From the NCBI GenBank assembly GCA_022843805.1, contig JALHMY010000076.1, forward strand, positions 1-49,577: a DNA stretch of 49,577 nucleotides, written 5' to 3'. The position numbers and the translations under genes are program-made. Below the pieces are notes generated by a model that was not told the DNA's origin, made no database searches, and saw only the letters and a list, made by a program, of their open reading frames with translations. Origin of the DNA: Fuerstiella sp. GTDB taxonomy: Bacteria > Planctomycetota > Planctomycetia > Planctomycetales > Planctomycetaceae. Position 1 is the first letter of the stretch. Each line of letters starts with the position of its first letter. Shown piece by piece: positions 9,284-16,451 of the stretch.

Positions 9284-9320
9284 TCTATTCGGCAGGAGAA
9301 ACGAAACCCCGCCGAATAGA
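9284..9320. repeat. Inverted repeat, 10-bp arms
   Basis: TCTATTCGGC (9284-9293) and GCCGAATAGA (9311-9320) are exact complements around a 17-base loop. It sits in the 348-base gap between the DUF3472 gene and the leftward membrane-protein gene, whose 3' ends converge. It could be a terminator stem, though no T-run is adjacent on either strand. Confidence 0.55.
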
Positions 9321-9329
9321 ACACTAAAA

Positions 9330-9495
9330 GGTTCTGCGCAAAATGAAGTGCGCGGATCGGAATCGTTGTTTAGACCGCTAATGAACACTGATGAACGCTA
9401 ATGGTTTTTGAGGTCCAGCCGCTGCTCGTCCGGAAGACCTCGTCGAGCAATGACAGCCTGAGTGTCCAATGCGGATGATGCGATTGTTTCACCGC
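9330..9495 (-). repeat. Gene-tail repeat, copy 1 (inside the 9370 gene)
   Basis: Read on the minus strand, this covers the last ~40 codons of the gene at 9370-9942 plus its 3' flank (CTAAACAACGATTCCGATCC, then a GCGCACTTCATTTTGCGCAGAACC palindrome). The same nucleotide sequence recurs on the plus strand near 44038-44215 and 44769-44945. Confidence 0.8.
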
Positions 9496-9942
9496 CTCCT
9501 GATACAAGAAGACTTTGCGAACATCATCCGAGCTTATTGCCCAGATCTGCAAGAGTTCGGCGTCGTCCAGGCGTTCACGCACATTTCGTCGTACGACAAT
9601 CTCATCAACCAGATCCATATCCAATAGGTGATGTGATCGTGTCACGCCATTTGACTCCGTTATAGAACTGCAAATTAGCAATGGGAAATGTACCCGCTCA
9701 TACCGCCACTGAGTGGCGGTGGCTTTCCAAACAGACCAGCAAATAAACAATGCGATCGCCCAGCCGACAGGCCCCCCGCGAGAGTATCCCAGAGCAACGA
9801 GACCCCCAATGAAAACACCGATGAATTTCCCAAAGGACTGCGCCGGGCGCAAGGATATTAGAACACCGTCCGACTCTTCGGAGACGCGTGTCCACATTCC
9901 CTGACGCATCAGTAAATACATATAGGATTCATCGGCTTTCAT
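9370..9942 (-). CDS. Small membrane protein of unknown function
   Basis: I do not recognise the family. The ~190-residue product has two probable membrane helices close together (about residues 38-56, FGKFIGVFIGGLVALGY, and 60-76, GWAIALFICWSVW), joined by a short turn. A hydrophilic C-terminal half follows with LLDMDLVDEIVVRRN and YQEAVKQSHHPHW. The topology resembles small membrane proteins with a cytoplasmic PH-like sheet, but this is only an impression. ATG 9942 is used; GTG 9951 is three codons upstream. The last ~40 codons and the 3' flank belong to a repeat found twice more in this window, so the present C-terminus may have been acquired or copied. Confidence 0.6.
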   Translation of the reverse strand: MKADESYMYLLMRQGMWTRVSEESDGVLISLRPAQSFGKFIGVFIGGLVALGYSRGGPVGWAIALFICWSVWKATATQWRYERVHFPLLICSSITESNGVTRSHHLLDMDLVDEIVVRRNVRERLDDAELLQIWAISSDDVRKVFLYQEAVKQSHHPHWTLRLSLLDEVFRTSSGWTSKTISVHQCSLAV

Positions 9943-10173
9943 ACATATCACATTTGCAACGCGTCTCGGAGAACAAGATCTAAAGGTTTTATCGTCATTG
10001 ACTTATCTGACTGGGTGTGGTTGGCATGCCTCCGTGAGCCGGGATGTCCGGGTGATGAGCATCACAAAAACGACTGAAACCTGGTTACGTCATTTTTTGC
10101 AACCGTTGCAATGCTGATTTCTTTGCAAGTTATTATTCAGAAATCATTTGCGTCACTCTCGACTCGCGGATGA

Positions 10174-10407
10174 TTACGTCAAATTGCAACAACATTTCGT
10201 CAAAAACAGCATTTGACGTAATGCCTTCGATCCCATTTCAATCAGTTTCAATCCGCCGCTTGTCCTCGCCGCCTGAGTTCGCAGTGCGGCTAAGGTCCAG
10301 GCGTCAATTTCTGGCGGGTCGTCCGGCACTTTAACCGTCTTCAGCGTCAGTTCATCGTTGCTGTGGGTAATCTCTTCTTCAAGACGCTGTTTCAGACGCT
10401 CAAACAA
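10174..10407 (-). pseudogene. Short hypothetical frame, possibly a gene fragment
   Basis: A 77-residue frame with only a TTG start. It is charged and helical at first (FERLKQRLEEEITHSNDE) and then reads DPPEIDAWTLAALRTQAARTSGG. The composition looks protein-like, but I cannot name it. It begins exactly where a GGCCTGCGGG repeat ends, so it may be the 3' remnant of a gene interrupted by that repeat. It could equally be noncoding. Confidence 0.25.
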
Positions 10408-10485
10408 CGGCCTGCGGGCTGACGCCCGCAGCTACATGCTGTCGCGTCTTCGCCGCTGGGAATCGCAGCGAAGCGATGCCCGGTT

Positions 10486-10521
10486 GCTTCGTGACGAAGT
10501 CGTCGGACTTCGTCACGAAGC
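10486..10521. repeat. Perfect hairpin, 16-bp arms with 4-base loop
   Basis: GCTTCGTGACGAAGTC and its exact complement flank a GTCG loop. The arms are themselves built from GACGAAG/CTTCGTC units. No T-run follows on either side and no gene end is adjacent, so a dispersed palindromic repeat is more likely than a terminator. Confidence 0.8.
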
Positions 10522-10727
10522 CATGAAACCACTGAATCCCGATACGACGTGGAGATTCAATCGCGAAGCGATGGCAGCATGTAGCCGTGGGCGGCCTGCG
10601 GGTTGATTGTATCTCTTTAAAGGGCCAGCTGGGAATGATCTTTCTGGAATCTGAACGGGCGGCTGCTGGCCTTTTTTTGGCTTTGTTCGTTGTTTTTGAT
10701 CTTCCGGGGACCACTTGCGGAGCGTGA

Positions 10728-10754
10728 TCGGCTCGGCAGGAGCCTCGCCCTCCC
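10728..10754 (+). repeat. 27-bp CTC-rich repeat, diverged copy
   Basis: TCGGCTCGGCAGGAGCCTCG followed by CCCTCCC. It differs at two positions from the two copies at 19472-19498 and 19503-19529. Translated on the other strand it gives the GEAPAEP string that I associate with planctomycete intergenic DNA. Confidence 0.7.
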
Positions 10755-10831
10755 AGGTCTCCAGCGGAGTACACAACTGGTGGCTACCAGCGAACTTCAG
10801 CGTTCCCGTGTCGTTCCGATGACGTACTTCA

Positions 10832-10900
10832 GCCACGTAGCGGCGTCTCTCCGAGACGCCGGGATTCGCGAGTCTCGGAGAGACTCGCCTGCGTGGTGGC
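10832..10900. repeat. Nested palindrome, ~69 bp
   Basis: The outer arms GCCACGTAG/CTGCGTGGTGGC are nearly complementary. Inside are two self-complementary hairpins, GGCGTCTCTCCGAGACGCC (10842-10860) and GCGAGTCTCGGAGAGACTCGC (10868-10888), which can also pair with each other. It can therefore fold as one long or two short hairpins. Confidence 0.75.
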
Positions 10901-11265
10901 CATAAAGCATTATCCATCGAGATCGCTTTTGCCTTCTTCGCCTGTTGGCGAGATATGAGCCAAAACGGCAATTATCTCTTCAAGCTCAATGCTCAACCGG
11001 GTGGACCAGAAAGGAGCTCAGTTATGACGGCGAGCTCGAAGCTCAATACACGCGGCGAGCAGCCCCTGAAAACGTTTGGCCCCCGCTCTGGTTTGCTTTC
11101 ATTTGTCGTTGAACCGGAAAATTTTTTGGTTCTTAGACAAATCCCGTTTCCATACGACTCATCTGAAAAACCGAATCAAATGATTTGATCCGTTTCAGGC
11201 CGTTGTGCGTATGGGCAGGGCGGTTGTTGCGAATTCATTTTCATTTCGCTTCAGATGAGGCAGCC

Positions 11266-12528
11266 ATGAACACAAGTATGCTGGTGCGAGTGTGCGGGGT
11301 CGCAGGACTTTGTGCGGCCGGGTGGTACGTCGCGGAAGGACTGACAGGTCCATCTCATGCCGAACTGCTGGCGGAAGGACGAGAGTTATTTCAGCATGAA
11401 TGGACAGTGAATGATCCTTTGTCCCTCGGCGGTGACGGACTGGGACCGGTATTCAATGCAAAGTCCTGTGTGGCCTGCCATTTTCAGGGGGGAGTTGGCG
11501 GTGGCGGTGGATTGCAAAGCAATGTGACCAGTTTTCAGGTGCTTCCCAACAGAAACCACCACGATCTGATCTCAGGGGTCGTACACACTTCCGCAACACT
11601 CAGCGAATACCAGGAAACGGAAGCTCAGGTTCGCCGCCAGTATCCGGAAATCCCGAGCAGCACTCGAGTCGTGGGTGGCTGCACCGAACGCATCGAGAGT
11701 TTTGATCCGCTGCTGGTGGAACAAATTAATACACCTGCTCTGTTTGGAGCAGGACTGATTGACGGAATATCGTCGTACGCAATTCAGGCCAATGCGAAAG
11801 CTCAGTTTCTGGGACAGATCGTTTCCGATTTTCAGCTGGACTTCAAAACGACACCTCAGGGCCGAGTTCGAGATCATTTTCTGGGAAGTGTTGGGAAATT
11901 TGGCTGGCGAGGGCAGTTTGTAACCCTGGAAGAGTTTGTTGCCACGGCCTGCGCTGTGGAGCTTGGTCTGACGAATTCTGTCAGAGCTCAGGATGTGCCT
12001 CGACAGCACGAACCCGATCAGGATGCCGTTTACGATATGAATCGCCGACAATTGCAGGCGCTTGTGGAATTTTGTCGACAACTGCCGCGACCCGAACAAA
12101 TTCTACCGGAGAACTCAGACCATCGCTCGGCCGTTCTTCGCGGAGAACAGGTCTTTGCAGAAGTGGGTTGCACGGACTGTCACGTTCGTGACATGGATGG
12201 CGTGACGCAGATCTACAGCGACTTTCTGCTGCATTCTGTTGAGTCGGATACGACGGTACCTGGTTACAGTGTTGAACTTGAAGTTCCGCTTTCGTCAGAG
12301 CTGCCCGAACCGAAAGAATGGAAGACACCACCGTTGTGGGGCGTTGCTGATTCCGCACCGTATTTCCATGATGGCCGTTCAGCTACTCTGGAAGATGCTG
12401 TCACTCGCCATTCCGCTGATGCTCGATATGTCATGAAGCGACTGAACGAACAAAAGCCTGCGGATCGCCAGGCGATGTACCATTTCCTGCGAAGTTTGCG
12501 GGCTCCTCAGGTGGCTGGGGGATTGTAA
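11266..12528 (+). CDS. Di-heme c-type oxidoreductase (DUF1111/DHOR family)
   Basis: This is a periplasmic di-heme protein related to cytochrome c peroxidases, belonging to the thiol oxidoreductase-like DUF1111 group; the electron partner is unknown. ATG 11266, after TGAGGCAGCC, gives 420 residues starting with a membrane/signal segment MLVRVCGVAGLCAAGWYVA. The first heme motif is CVACH (residues 68-72), preceded by GDGLGPVFNAKSC. The second is CTDCH about 300 residues in. The family's TPPLWGV...YFHDGRSATLEDA end is clear. The 162-base gap to the next gene on the same strand leaves cotranscription possible. Confidence 0.88.
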   Translation: MNTSMLVRVCGVAGLCAAGWYVAEGLTGPSHAELLAEGRELFQHEWTVNDPLSLGGDGLGPVFNAKSCVACHFQGGVGGGGGLQSNVTSFQVLPNRNHHDLISGVVHTSATLSEYQETEAQVRRQYPEIPSSTRVVGGCTERIESFDPLLVEQINTPALFGAGLIDGISSYAIQANAKAQFLGQIVSDFQLDFKTTPQGRVRDHFLGSVGKFGWRGQFVTLEEFVATACAVELGLTNSVRAQDVPRQHEPDQDAVYDMNRRQLQALVEFCRQLPRPEQILPENSDHRSAVLRGEQVFAEVGCTDCHVRDMDGVTQIYSDFLLHSVESDTTVPGYSVELEVPLSSELPEPKEWKTPPLWGVADSAPYFHDGRSATLEDAVTRHSADARYVMKRLNEQKPADRQAMYHFLRSLRAPQVAGGL

Positions 12529-12690
12529 CCGTGGACGCTCACCTCGCCCGATAAAATTGTTCTTTGGGCCGGGATTTTTTCTGTGCCTTAAGTGCCAGCT
12601 GCTGTATTCTGCGACGGACGGGAAAATTGTCAGTTGCCGTCGGGCGGTCAATACAAACGACCATCAGTCGCAGGAAGAACGGTGAGCGCT

Positions 12691-14394
12691 ATGCTATTCA
12701 AAGTCATTCAACGGTCGCTGGTGTTGCCGCTCTTGCTGGTGGGGGTGGCCTGGCAGTCGCAGTCAGCCTGCATCGCCAGTCAGCTCGGGGGAGCAGCGAA
12801 GTCGTCAACATCGTCTGACACCTCGGACGATGCTGCGGCATCGCCTGCCGTGGAGATCGCGGATGAGCCACGATCGATTGATCCGGCGAGTGTTGTGGGA
12901 AGCCGCATGGCGAAGCTGTTGACTGTTGAATTCAGCGGAGTCACTCTTAGGGAGGTTTATCGCTGGTTGCAGGACGAACAAAAATTGAGCGTTTCTGTAA
13001 ATGCCGCAGAACTGAATGCGGCCGGGATCCTGTCGAGCGATATTGTCACGGAAAAATTGTCGAACGAGCCATTGTACCTGCTTCTGGATCGCCTTCGTTC
13101 TCTGGGGATTGGCTGGTATGAAGACGATGACACGCTGTTTTTGACCACTGCGAAAAAAGCTGATCAGGAAATGGTGACCGTTCCCTACAATTTGGGAACG
13201 CTTCTTGATGCGGGATTTGATGGCGAGGAAGTTGTCGAAACAATCCGTTCAACAATCAGCGATACGGACGACGGGAAGGATGAAGGGGACGATGCAATCG
13301 TGCTGCTGGGCGATGTGGTCTTCATTCGGGAAAATCAGCGGGGGCAGCGTGAAGTCGCCGGATTGCTGGAGGCGCTCAGGAAGCCGGCACGAAAAACTCG
13401 AACGCTTGATCCGCCTCAGCATGATACTCTGCGGAACTCACTTGAAGAGAAATTCAGCCTGACTCTGCAGGAAGTGCCTTTGAATGATGCGGTCGAAGAG
13501 ATTTCAAAGACATCGGGTGTAAGTATCCGACTGAATCCCCAGGAACTTCGAAAATCCGGAACGCGTGATCGCACTCCCGTCACGGTTGAGCTGAAAGACC
13601 AGAAGCTCAGAGTTGTGCTTCAGGCCATGCTTTCTGAACTGAAACTGACCTGGCTGATCAGAGATGGTGTCATCTGGGTTGTCAGCCAGGATACCGCCGA
13701 CGGATCTGCCCTCAGTGCCGTCTTTGATGTTCGGGATCTTTGCCGTGATCTCGACGAGTCAGAGGCGCTCAGCGATGCATTGCAGCAGCAGGCTGGTGGT
13801 GAGTGGACAGAGATTGACGGAACAGCCGTCTCGATCAGTTTTGCAAAACCGGGCATCATGGTCGTGCGGCATACCGGGCAGATGCTGACGAACGTTGAAC
13901 GACTGCTGGGAAATTATCGACAGGCTCTGCGTGAATCCAAGCCGCGTGAGACGACAAAACTGGATCCGGATGAAGTACTGACATACTACTACAAGCTTCC
14001 CACACCGGTTGCCAGTGACCTGTTAACCTATCTTCCTTCAGCAATCCGACCGGAAACGTGGCAAAGCGAAGCACAGCCCCAGGCGCCAGGCACGATCCTT
14101 CGGCTGGCATCCGCCACCGATTTGCATGAAACGTACACTCGAGTCTCCGGAGCTGATAAATCGGGTCCTCTGAAGGTAGAGAACAGGGTTGTAATCGAAA
14201 ACTCGGTGCTGATTATTCGACAGACACGGCAGGTACATGGTGAGATCAACACATTGATCGACAAGATTGTTGCGGGCGACCGTCCGCCACGGAATGAGGG
14301 CGGCGGACAGGGCGGCGGTGGTTTGGGAGGCGGAATGGGAGGATTTGGCGGCGGCTTTTTCAGTGTTGACAGTGAAAAAGCGATGAAACGGTAA
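12691..14394 (+). CDS. Secreted double STN-domain protein with glycine-rich tail
   Basis: This exported protein of about 567 residues carries secretin/TonB N-terminal (STN-like) modules. ATG 12691 opens the signal peptide MLFKVIQRSLVLPLLLVGVA; a GTG at 12682 with AGGAAG upstream is an alternative. A first STN-like unit reads VEFSGVTLREVYRWLQDEQ...LLLDRLRSLGIGWYEDDDTLFLTT. A second reads LTLQEVPLNDAVEEISKTSG...LQAMLSELKLTWLIRDGVIWVVS. Each has the beta-alpha-beta pattern with the closing 'I-x-I/V' strand. There is no secretin pore domain. The C-terminus is a GGGLGGGMGGFGGGFF run, like the tail of the lipoprotein at 27977. The function is unknown; a periplasmic scaffold is plausible. Confidence 0.75.
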   Translation: MLFKVIQRSLVLPLLLVGVAWQSQSACIASQLGGAAKSSTSSDTSDDAAASPAVEIADEPRSIDPASVVGSRMAKLLTVEFSGVTLREVYRWLQDEQKLSVSVNAAELNAAGILSSDIVTEKLSNEPLYLLLDRLRSLGIGWYEDDDTLFLTTAKKADQEMVTVPYNLGTLLDAGFDGEEVVETIRSTISDTDDGKDEGDDAIVLLGDVVFIRENQRGQREVAGLLEALRKPARKTRTLDPPQHDTLRNSLEEKFSLTLQEVPLNDAVEEISKTSGVSIRLNPQELRKSGTRDRTPVTVELKDQKLRVVLQAMLSELKLTWLIRDGVIWVVSQDTADGSALSAVFDVRDLCRDLDESEALSDALQQQAGGEWTEIDGTAVSISFAKPGIMVVRHTGQMLTNVERLLGNYRQALRESKPRETTKLDPDEVLTYYYKLPTPVASDLLTYLPSAIRPETWQSEAQPQAPGTILRLASATDLHETYTRVSGADKSGPLKVENRVVIENSVLIIRQTRQVHGEINTLIDKIVAGDRPPRNEGGGQGGGGLGGGMGGFGGGFFSVDSEKAMKR

Positions 14395-14583
14395 CCGCCG
14401 ATCTTCAAACGAGCTTCCTGCGAACGTTCAGCTGGTTAACTTTCCCACTGAAAACGAATGGGTACTGGTGCTCGGCCTTTATCCGATCAGGATCGCCGCG
14501 GAAAAATGTGTACTTCCCGTCGCTGGCTCGTCCATGTTACGTACAGAATTTGCGGACCAGCCTTTTTTCCAACAGAGCCGTCT

Positions 14584-14865
14584 ATGACTTTGAAGAAACG
14601 AATCCTTCTTACGGTCGCCTGCATTTTCGTAAGCTTTTTACTCGGTGGCGCCCTGGCGATTTTTCTTGTGAATCGAGGTGCTGCAAGTATGGGGTCTGAT
14701 GCGAAAGCAGCCCTCGCTGGCCAGGTATCGGCAGTGATTGCAGGAGTTGGCTGCGGAGTACTATGGATTCCCTGGGCAGCGGAGCAGGGGAAGAAAAGAC
14801 GTGAGGAAAGAGAGAGGGCCTTTAAAGCGGCCAGTCGGCCAAAGAAGCGAACTCGGCAGAGTTAG
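14584..14865 (+). CDS. Small two-helix membrane protein
   Basis: A 93-residue protein with two predicted membrane helices (about 7-30, ILLTVACIFVSFLLGGALAIFLV, and 46-65, GQVSAVIAGVGCGVLWIPWAA). A strongly basic cytoplasmic tail GKKRREERERAFKAASRPKKRTRQS follows. The positive-inside rule puts both ends in the cytoplasm. I do not recognise the family. The frame is open upstream to 14458, but that part lacks protein character, and ATG 14584 is immediately followed by the first helix. It may be read together with the double-STN gene 190 bases upstream. Confidence 0.6.
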   Translation: MTLKKRILLTVACIFVSFLLGGALAIFLVNRGAASMGSDAKAALAGQVSAVIAGVGCGVLWIPWAAEQGKKRREERERAFKAASRPKKRTRQS

Positions 14866-15037
14866 CGGTGGCTGGCGTTCCGAAGGGTCCAAAGTAGTCG
14901 TCACTCTCCGAGTGACGCTTTGCGATTCCTGGTTGCACGTTCGGAAATCAGCGGAGACGGTTTTTCGCCGCGTTCTGAATCAGAGCCTGCCAAAGAATCT
15001 GCAAATCAAATGAGAAACGAGAGATCTCGTGATCACA

Positions 15038-16285
15038 TCACCCCAGTTCTCTCAGACGCCGTTCAAGAAAACGTCGTTCGGGTTCCTGCAGGACGAGTTC
15101 CAGTGCTCGACGGTATGAATTTCCGGCTTCATGGGTGAGCCCCGCGCGGCGGCACAGGTCAGCCCGCGCTGCGTGAGACAGATGATAGTCTGTCAGATCG
15201 CCACGCGCCAGAATGGAGTCGATCAGTTCGATCCCTGCCTCAGCACCATCACGCATGGCGATGGCGACTGCTCGGTTCAGTTCGATGACAGGAGTTGGCT
15301 GGATGCGGGAAAGAACGTCGTACAGCGCCACAATCTGCGGCCAGTCGGTTTCGCCGGGACTTCCTGCATCGGCATGAACTGCAGCAATGGCCGCCTGAAT
15401 CGTATAAGCACCAATCTCAGCTGAGGCAAGACTCCGTTGAACCAGCGCCTGACCTTCGGAAATTTGTTCCCGGTTCCAGAGGCTTCGATTCTGGTCTTCC
15501 AAAAGAATCAGATCACCTTTCGGTGTTGATCGGGCCAGTCTTCTGGATTCCTGCAGCAACATGAGTGCCAGCAGGCCGAGTACTTCGGGATCGGGCAGAA
15601 GTTCGCTGAGCAGGCGTCCGAGCCGAATGGCTTCACCGCAAAGATCAGCGCGAGTCAGTGAATTACCAGCCGACGCCGAATACCCTTCATTGAAGACCAG
15701 ATAGATGACGGAGAGTACAGAATCAAGTCGATCAGGAATGCTGGAGACGGAAGGAACTTCATAGGGAATCCCCGCGTCACGGATTTTCGCTTTGCCACGA
15801 ACTATACGCTGAGCGATGGCTGAGGGCGCTGTGAGAAAGGCGCTGGCGATCTGTTCGGTCGACAGTCCGCAGACTTCTCGCAGCGTAAGTGCCACGTGTA
15901 CCGCTGGCGACAGGGCGGGATGGCAGCAGGTAAAGATCAGTCGCAGGCGGTCGTCGTCAACCTGATCATCATCCTTTTCCAGCGACAGGCAGTCCGAGGT
16001 GCGGTTCGCCAGATCAGCAATGACACCGTCAAACCTTGCACGTCGTCGAATGGTATCGATCGCTTTGAAGCGACCGGCGGAAACAAGCCATGCACGAGGA
16101 TTCGCTGGTATTCCGTCTCTCTTCCACTGTTCAACAGCAGCGGCGAAGGCTTCGTGCAATGCTTCTTCGGCCAGATCAAAATCGCCCAGCAGCCTGATCA
16201 GAGTTGCAAATATTCGGCGCGATTCCGTGCGGTAAATTTCATCGACCGTACTGCGGACTTCTTCATCGGCGGCTGGCTGGTTCAT
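15038..16285 (-). CDS. ECF sigma factor with C-terminal TPR-like extension (ECF42-like)
   Basis: This alternative sigma factor directs RNA polymerase to a specific promoter set. Residues about 14-90 are the sigma-2 region (IFATLIRLLGDFDLAEEALHEAFAAA... NPRAWLVSAGRFKAIDTIRRR). The sigma-4 helix-turn-helix follows (LTLREVCGLSTEQIASAFLTAPSAIAQRIVRGKAKI). The remaining ~240 residues are the DUF6596 and TPR-like extension that marks the ECF42 group, including YLVFNEGY and PVIELNRAVAIAM. The 415-residue length fits. ECF42 genes usually sit beside a DGPF/YCII-like gene, and none is present here. There is no anti-sigma gene either, so the extension itself may do the sensing. Confidence 0.88.
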   Translation of the reverse strand: MNQPAADEEVRSTVDEIYRTESRRIFATLIRLLGDFDLAEEALHEAFAAAVEQWKRDGIPANPRAWLVSAGRFKAIDTIRRRARFDGVIADLANRTSDCLSLEKDDDQVDDDRLRLIFTCCHPALSPAVHVALTLREVCGLSTEQIASAFLTAPSAIAQRIVRGKAKIRDAGIPYEVPSVSSIPDRLDSVLSVIYLVFNEGYSASAGNSLTRADLCGEAIRLGRLLSELLPDPEVLGLLALMLLQESRRLARSTPKGDLILLEDQNRSLWNREQISEGQALVQRSLASAEIGAYTIQAAIAAVHADAGSPGETDWPQIVALYDVLSRIQPTPVIELNRAVAIAMRDGAEAGIELIDSILARGDLTDYHLSHAARADLCRRAGLTHEAGNSYRRALELVLQEPERRFLERRLRELG

Positions 16286-16350
16286 AACGAAATACTTTAA
16301 TCCTGCAGCCTGTCATGGAACGGGTCGGTTGCTGAAGGCAGATGGCAGTC

Positions 16351-16451
16351 AGGCGCTGTCAGACAATCAGTGTGGCCTTTTGCCACGCAGGAGAATGCTC
16401 TTTCGCGGAGCGAAAGGCGACTTTGGCGGTAACTTATTGTTTTCCAGGTCC
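16351..16451 (+). repeat. Palindromic ~100-bp dispersed element, copy 2
   Basis: Same element and orientation as 1033-1133, with compensated and uncompensated changes (for example AATCAGTGTGGCC on the left arm). Its CCAGGTCC end abuts the stop codon of the leftward FG-GAP gene (TAA at 16454-16452) with no spacer, and its other end lies 65 bases before the start of the ECF42-like gene. Confidence 0.85.

Larger units (their letters stand above)
9943..11265. other. Repeat-rich intergenic region
   Basis: In this 1.3-kb gap I see no convincing gene apart from a doubtful short frame at 10174-10407. It holds at least four palindromic or GC-rich dispersed repeats: 10409-10440 and 10575-10608 (GGCCTGCGGG-type), 10486-10521, 10728-10754 and 10832-10900. 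The last 300 bases before the oxidoreductase gene (10960-11265) show nothing recognisable. Confidence 0.6.

Noticed and set aside
9370..9495. Toxin-antitoxin or recombining gene-tip system based on the repeated gene tail
   Set aside because: The repeated part has no toxin or immunity motif, and the distant copies do not sit beside a recombination gene. It is kept only as an unexplained repeat.
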